NCBI GenBank assembly: GCA_913057225.1
Contig: CAJXNT010000008.1
Span: forward strand, 1 to 37,981
DNA from: an uncultured Mycoplasmatota bacterium
GTDB taxonomy: Bacteria; Bacillota_I; Bacilli_A; Izemoplasmatales; Izemoplasmataceae
Direction: 5' to 3'
Length of the DNA stretch: 37,981 nucleotides
Position numbers and translations under genes: made by a program. A model generated the notes under the pieces. It ran no database searches. It saw only the letters and a program-made list of their open reading frames with translations, and was not told where the DNA came from. Below are positions 33,847 to 37,981 of this stretch, piece by piece. How positions within the stretch are numbered: the stretch's first letter is position 1; each line of letters opens with the position of its first letter.

Positions 33847-34767
33847 ATGAAACGAATGTGGAACATACTCAAATGGACCCTCATCAGCCTGACGGCATTT
33901 GTGCTGGTTGGATTTATTGCCAGTGAAGCCACGATTGCGATTTATCGGTCCCAACTCAGTGAAAGTGCCTTACATGATTATGAGACCGTAAATGTCGATG
34001 GGATCGACATCGCCTATCGAACGTTGGTGGATGAGGGCGATGAAACACTCATCATCGTGCATGGGTTTCTCGGCAGCAGTTATGAATACGTCGATCTATT
34101 TGATGGCGTCGATGTCGAGGCATTCAATACACGAGTCATCGCCATAGACATGCCAGGATTCGGCATGAGCGATAAACCGGAAGACTATGTGTATACCAAC
34201 GACACCCACGCTCAAACCCTGCTTGCGGCCATTGAAGCGCTTGGGATTGAGTCATTCTCGCTCTTAGGCCACTCGCTGGGCGGTGAAGTGGCGCAGCGCA
34301 TGGTGGCGGCGTCTTCCGACGTTGAAAAACTCTTCTTACTGGATCCTGTTGGGCCGAACATGGAAACGGACCCGGTGACGATCCCGCGATTTTTTTACAC
34401 CGTTTTCTTTAAAAATTATTGGTTGCAGCGACTGGGATTCAATTCAGCGCCAGCGGAGCCTTTAGAAAAGGATGTCTTCCGGCCCGCAATGATTCAAAAC
34501 CATGGCATCCCTTCCCGCATCTTACAAAAGTTCTCTGAAGATGTGGATGATAACTTCCCCGTGGATTTCGCGTCTGAGATTTCTATCCCCATTTATATTG
34601 CTTACGGCGATCAAGATACGTGGACCCCACCGGAATTACTGGATGGTTATCTCGAACTATACCCCCACGCCGAGGGCTCAATCATTGAAAATTCAGGACA
34701 TCTTCCTTACTTAGAGCAACCCGAAAATACAAGGGTCTTAATTGAAAAATTTATAAATAACGAATGA
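33847..34767 (+). CDS. Membrane-anchored alpha/beta hydrolase
   Basis: A 306-residue hydrolase. The start at 33847 follows AAGAGG. An N-terminal hydrophobic helix (residues 9-28, after MKRMWNIL) should anchor it with the catalytic domain outside. The nucleophile elbow is GHSLGG, the acid lies in YGDQDTWTPPE and the histidine in SGHLPYLEQPE, so the triad is complete. The oxyanion region is HGFLGSSYEY. Esterases, lipases and epoxide hydrolases share this layout, so the substrate is open. It diverges from the lacI gene, with an operator in between, so it may belong to the same regulon. A strong terminator follows. Confidence 0.85.
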   Translation: MKRMWNILKWTLISLTAFVLVGFIASEATIAIYRSQLSESALHDYETVNVDGIDIAYRTLVDEGDETLIIVHGFLGSSYEYVDLFDGVDVEAFNTRVIAIDMPGFGMSDKPEDYVYTNDTHAQTLLAAIEALGIESFSLLGHSLGGEVAQRMVAASSDVEKLFLLDPVGPNMETDPVTIPRFFYTVFFKNYWLQRLGFNSAPAEPLEKDVFRPAMIQNHGIPSRILQKFSEDVDDNFPVDFASEISIPIYIAYGDQDTWTPPELLDGYLELYPHAEGSIIENSGHLPYLEQPENTRVLIEKFINNE

Positions 34768-34812
34768 AAAGTCCGCTTTACGTCTTTATTAAGACGTGGA
34801 GCGGATTTTAAT
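34768..34812 (+). terminator. Terminator of the hydrolase gene
   Basis: A long stem: TCCGCT and ACGTCTT pair with AAGACGT and AGCGGA around loop TATT, with a small internal mismatch. TTTT follows. It begins right after the stop. Confidence 0.85.
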
Positions 34813-34828
34813 ATTTTCTTAACAATCA

Positions 34829-34858
34829 TTGTCATGAAGTTGTAATACAGTTTATAAT
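34829..34858 (+). promoter_or_regulatory. Promoter of the FMN-binding-like lipoprotein gene
   Basis: TTGTCA (34829-34834), an 18-base spacer, TATAAT (34853-34858). Confidence 0.7.
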
Positions 34859-34889
34859 AAAGGTATCTAATAGTAAAAGGAGGACCTCC

Positions 34890-35411
34890 ATGAAGAAATA
34901 TGTACTCGCTCTGTTTTTACTGGTTCTTGTTGGCACCCTCGCTGCATGCGGTGGCGTGGCTGAACAAGGTGAGTATACCCCTGGTGTTTACCATGGTTAT
35001 ACAGTAGGAAGTGAACCATCCATTGCCGTGGTTACGGTGAATGAGAATGGGATGATCGAAAGTGTCTTAATTGACGAGATCTATCTGAAGTCCGAAGATG
35101 GCGGACCCATTGGTTGGGAAGGCCGCGGCGGACCCACTGAAGGCATTGCAACCACCAAGCGTGCCCTCGATGATGGCTGTAGTTATGACATGCACGGTGG
35201 TGCGGTCGACTGCCAAGTCGAAGGCGAAATGATGTGGTGGGAACAAGTCGATGCGTTAGGCGCTGCCGTCGTTGAAGCGCAAGGCGTTCCCAGCGACTGG
35301 AGCTTAGTCGATGGCTCGTTTGAAAATCCAAGCGATGCTGTGGCTGGCGTATCCATCACGGTTGATTCTTACATTTCAGCCATTGAAGACGCTTTAGACA
35401 AAGCTCAGTAA
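34890..35411 (+). CDS. Lipoprotein with an FMN-binding-like domain
   Basis: A 173-residue lipoprotein with lipobox LAAC and acylated C20. The mature part follows the FMN_bind domain plan: GVYHGYTVG, then VVTVNENGMIESVLIDEIY, then a central DALGAAVVEAQG and a C-terminal DAVAGVSITVDSYISAIEDAL. In flavinylated relatives, such as PplA of Listeria, the last segment reads D-x-x-[ST]-G-A-[ST] and its final Thr or Ser carries FMN added by ApbE. Here it is D149-A-V-A-G-V-S155, so the acceptor could be S155 but two flanking positions differ. Two cysteines (C97, C108) may form a disulphide. Possible roles are extracellular electron transfer or a non-redox domain. AAAGGAGG precedes the start. Confidence 0.65.
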   Translation: MKKYVLALFLLVLVGTLAACGGVAEQGEYTPGVYHGYTVGSEPSIAVVTVNENGMIESVLIDEIYLKSEDGGPIGWEGRGGPTEGIATTKRALDDGCSYDMHGGAVDCQVEGEMMWWEQVDALGAAVVEAQGVPSDWSLVDGSFENPSDAVAGVSITVDSYISAIEDALDKAQ

Positions 35412-35424
35412 TTCAATCAATGCC

Positions 35425-35457
35425 AAAAAAAACATCCACTTCGGTGGATGTTTTTTT
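35425..35457. terminator. Bidirectional terminator between the lipoprotein gene and glpP
   Basis: AACATCCAC, UUCG tetraloop, GTGGATGTT, flanked by an A run on the left and a T run on the right. It serves the lipoprotein gene on the plus strand and glpP on the minus strand. Confidence 0.93.
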
Positions 35458-35992
35458 ATTGCCATAAGGATTCTGCGGACGTCGTGATGCCCACGGCCCC
35501 GCTTTTTTTGGCTTCTTCCACTTCTTCTTGGGTTTTGATGAGCCCACCTAAGAAAATGGGAAGATCATGATGCGGCTTAACTAAATTGACCATGTGGGGG
35601 ATGGCCGGCAGTAATTCCACGGCATCCGGTTGATAATGTTTCATCATTTCTAAACTTTGATGCAACGATAAGGTGTCTTTTAAGAAAAAACGCATGATCG
35701 AGAAAGTATTGCGCTTTTTGCAAAGTTCAATGACGCGAGGTTTGGTGGTGATGATGCCATCAATGCCGAAGTTTTGAATGAGATAGATGGCCCCGAATTC
35801 ATCATTGCTGAGGCCTTTGATGAGTTCTAGGTGGACAAAAATTTTTTTCTTGTGGGCACGCATGTCGGCAATCAGCCCTTCGAGTTGAGCGAGCTGAAAG
35901 TTCATCAGAATGCCGATCTCTAAATCCGTTTTAAAGAAATGGCGCATCGCTTGATGCGTACTAATCGCGGGAATCACAAATTGATTAAACAT
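35456..35992 (-). CDS. glpP: Glycerol-3-phosphate-responsive antiterminator GlpP
   Basis: A 178-residue GlpP-family protein. The ATG at 35992 follows AAGAGGTGA; an upstream in-frame ATG at 36052 lies before the promoter. Recognisable stretches are KKIFVHLELIKGLSNDEFG, GIDGIITTKP, DAVELLPAIPH and PIFLGGLIKTQEEVEEA, which give a TIM-barrel-like fold. In Bacillus, GlpP with glycerol-3-phosphate binds leader RNA of glp genes and prevents termination. No glpF, glpK or glpD is nearby, so its targets must be elsewhere. Confidence 0.9.
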   Translation of the reverse strand: MFNQFVIPAISTHQAMRHFFKTDLEIGILMNFQLAQLEGLIADMRAHKKKIFVHLELIKGLSNDEFGAIYLIQNFGIDGIITTKPRVIELCKKRNTFSIMRFFLKDTLSLHQSLEMMKHYQPDAVELLPAIPHMVNLVKPHHDLPIFLGGLIKTQEEVEEAKKSGAVGITTSAESLWQ

Positions 35993-36010
35993 AATCACCT
36001 CTTCAAATCG

Positions 36011-36039
36011 ATTATAGGTGAAGGGTGGGTTTATTGCAA
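36011..36039 (-). promoter_or_regulatory. Promoter of glpP
   Basis: On the minus strand TTGCAA (36039-36034), a 17-base spacer, TATAAT (36016-36011). Confidence 0.65.
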
Positions 36040-36055
36040 TTTTAAGCATCAATTC

Positions 36056-36084
36056 TTGACATCTATTTTCGGGTGGTGTATAAG
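36056..36084 (+). promoter_or_regulatory. Promoter of groES-groEL
   Basis: TTGACA (36056-36061), a 17-base spacer, TATAAG (36079-36084), directly before the CIRCE element. Confidence 0.8.
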
Positions 36085-36088
36085 TATA

Positions 36089-36115
36089 TTAGCACACACC
36101 CTTGTTGAGTGCTAA
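36089..36115 (+). promoter_or_regulatory. CIRCE operator (HrcA-binding site)
   Basis: TTAGCACAC-N9-GAGTGCTAA. It matches the CIRCE consensus TTAGCACTC-N9-GAGTGCTAA with one change in the left arm. HrcA bound here should repress groESL until heat or other folding stress removes it. Confidence 0.95.
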
Positions 36116-36142
36116 AACATGATTCAATTAGGAGGAATGTCA

Positions 36143-37981
<1,839 letters not shown>

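Noticed and set aside
36089-36115. Concern that CIRCE is degraded
   Set aside because: Only one position in the left arm differs from consensus; the 9-base spacing and the right arm are intact.

Overview
The window comes from a Bacillota-type bacterium, probably a Bacilli or Mollicutes-related lineage of the Izemoplasmatales/Acholeplasmatales kind. The evidence is recU, RNase J, an HPr with both His15 and Ser46, a T-box in front of valS, a Bacillota-type L27 with an N-terminal extension, GlpP, a CIRCE operator on groESL, strong AGGAGG ribosome binding sites and consensus sigma-A promoters. The genetic code is standard: UGA ends many genes (recU, tig, engB, lacI) and tryptophan is UGG. Base composition looks moderate, so this is not a typical AT-rich mycoplasma. 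The genus cannot be named from the sequence alone.

Layout. (1) 1-1767: the end of an Xre-type regulator, a GNAT acetyltransferase fused to a membrane domain, and a Phd/YoeB-type toxin-antitoxin pair. (2) 1778-19692: a housekeeping block with recU diverging from rnj-nudix, then tig-HAD-ptsH, lon-engB, T-box-valS-folC-mutY-radC, rplU-rpmA, a GNAT/P-loop fusion gene, obgE and ruvA. It follows the order of the B. subtilis tig-lonA-ysxC-valS-folC-radC-rplU-rpmA-obg-ruvA region, but lacks clpX, the mre and min genes, the sporulation genes, prp (ysxB) and ruvB at their usual places. (3) 19713-21908, minus strand: an asparaginase and a PHP-family phosphatase, separated by a 423-bp AT-rich, palindrome-rich gap without a gene. 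(4) 21959-33758, minus strand: a sugar cluster transcribed as lacI, pfkB-type kinase, GT4 sucrose-phosphate-synthase-like transferase, two ABC permeases, beta-phosphoglucomutase, GH65 phosphorylase, sugar-binding lipoprotein, second GH65 phosphorylase. (5) 33847-37981: an alpha/beta hydrolase, an FMN-binding-like lipoprotein, an orphan glpP, and groES with groEL (cut by the window end).

The sugar cluster reads as a pathway for an alpha-glucoside. The binding protein and permeases import it (the ATPase is not encoded here). GH65 enzymes split it with phosphate to beta-glucose-1-phosphate, which beta-phosphoglucomutase turns into glucose-6-phosphate. The PfkB kinase and GT4 enzyme suggest that fructose or sucrose is also made or consumed. 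Two near-identical LacI-type operators, one at the lacI promoter and one at the pfkB promoter, tie the cluster to its own repressor. The gene combination, especially a sucrose-synthase-like GT4 with two GH65 phosphorylases, is the best candidate here for an uncharacterised system.
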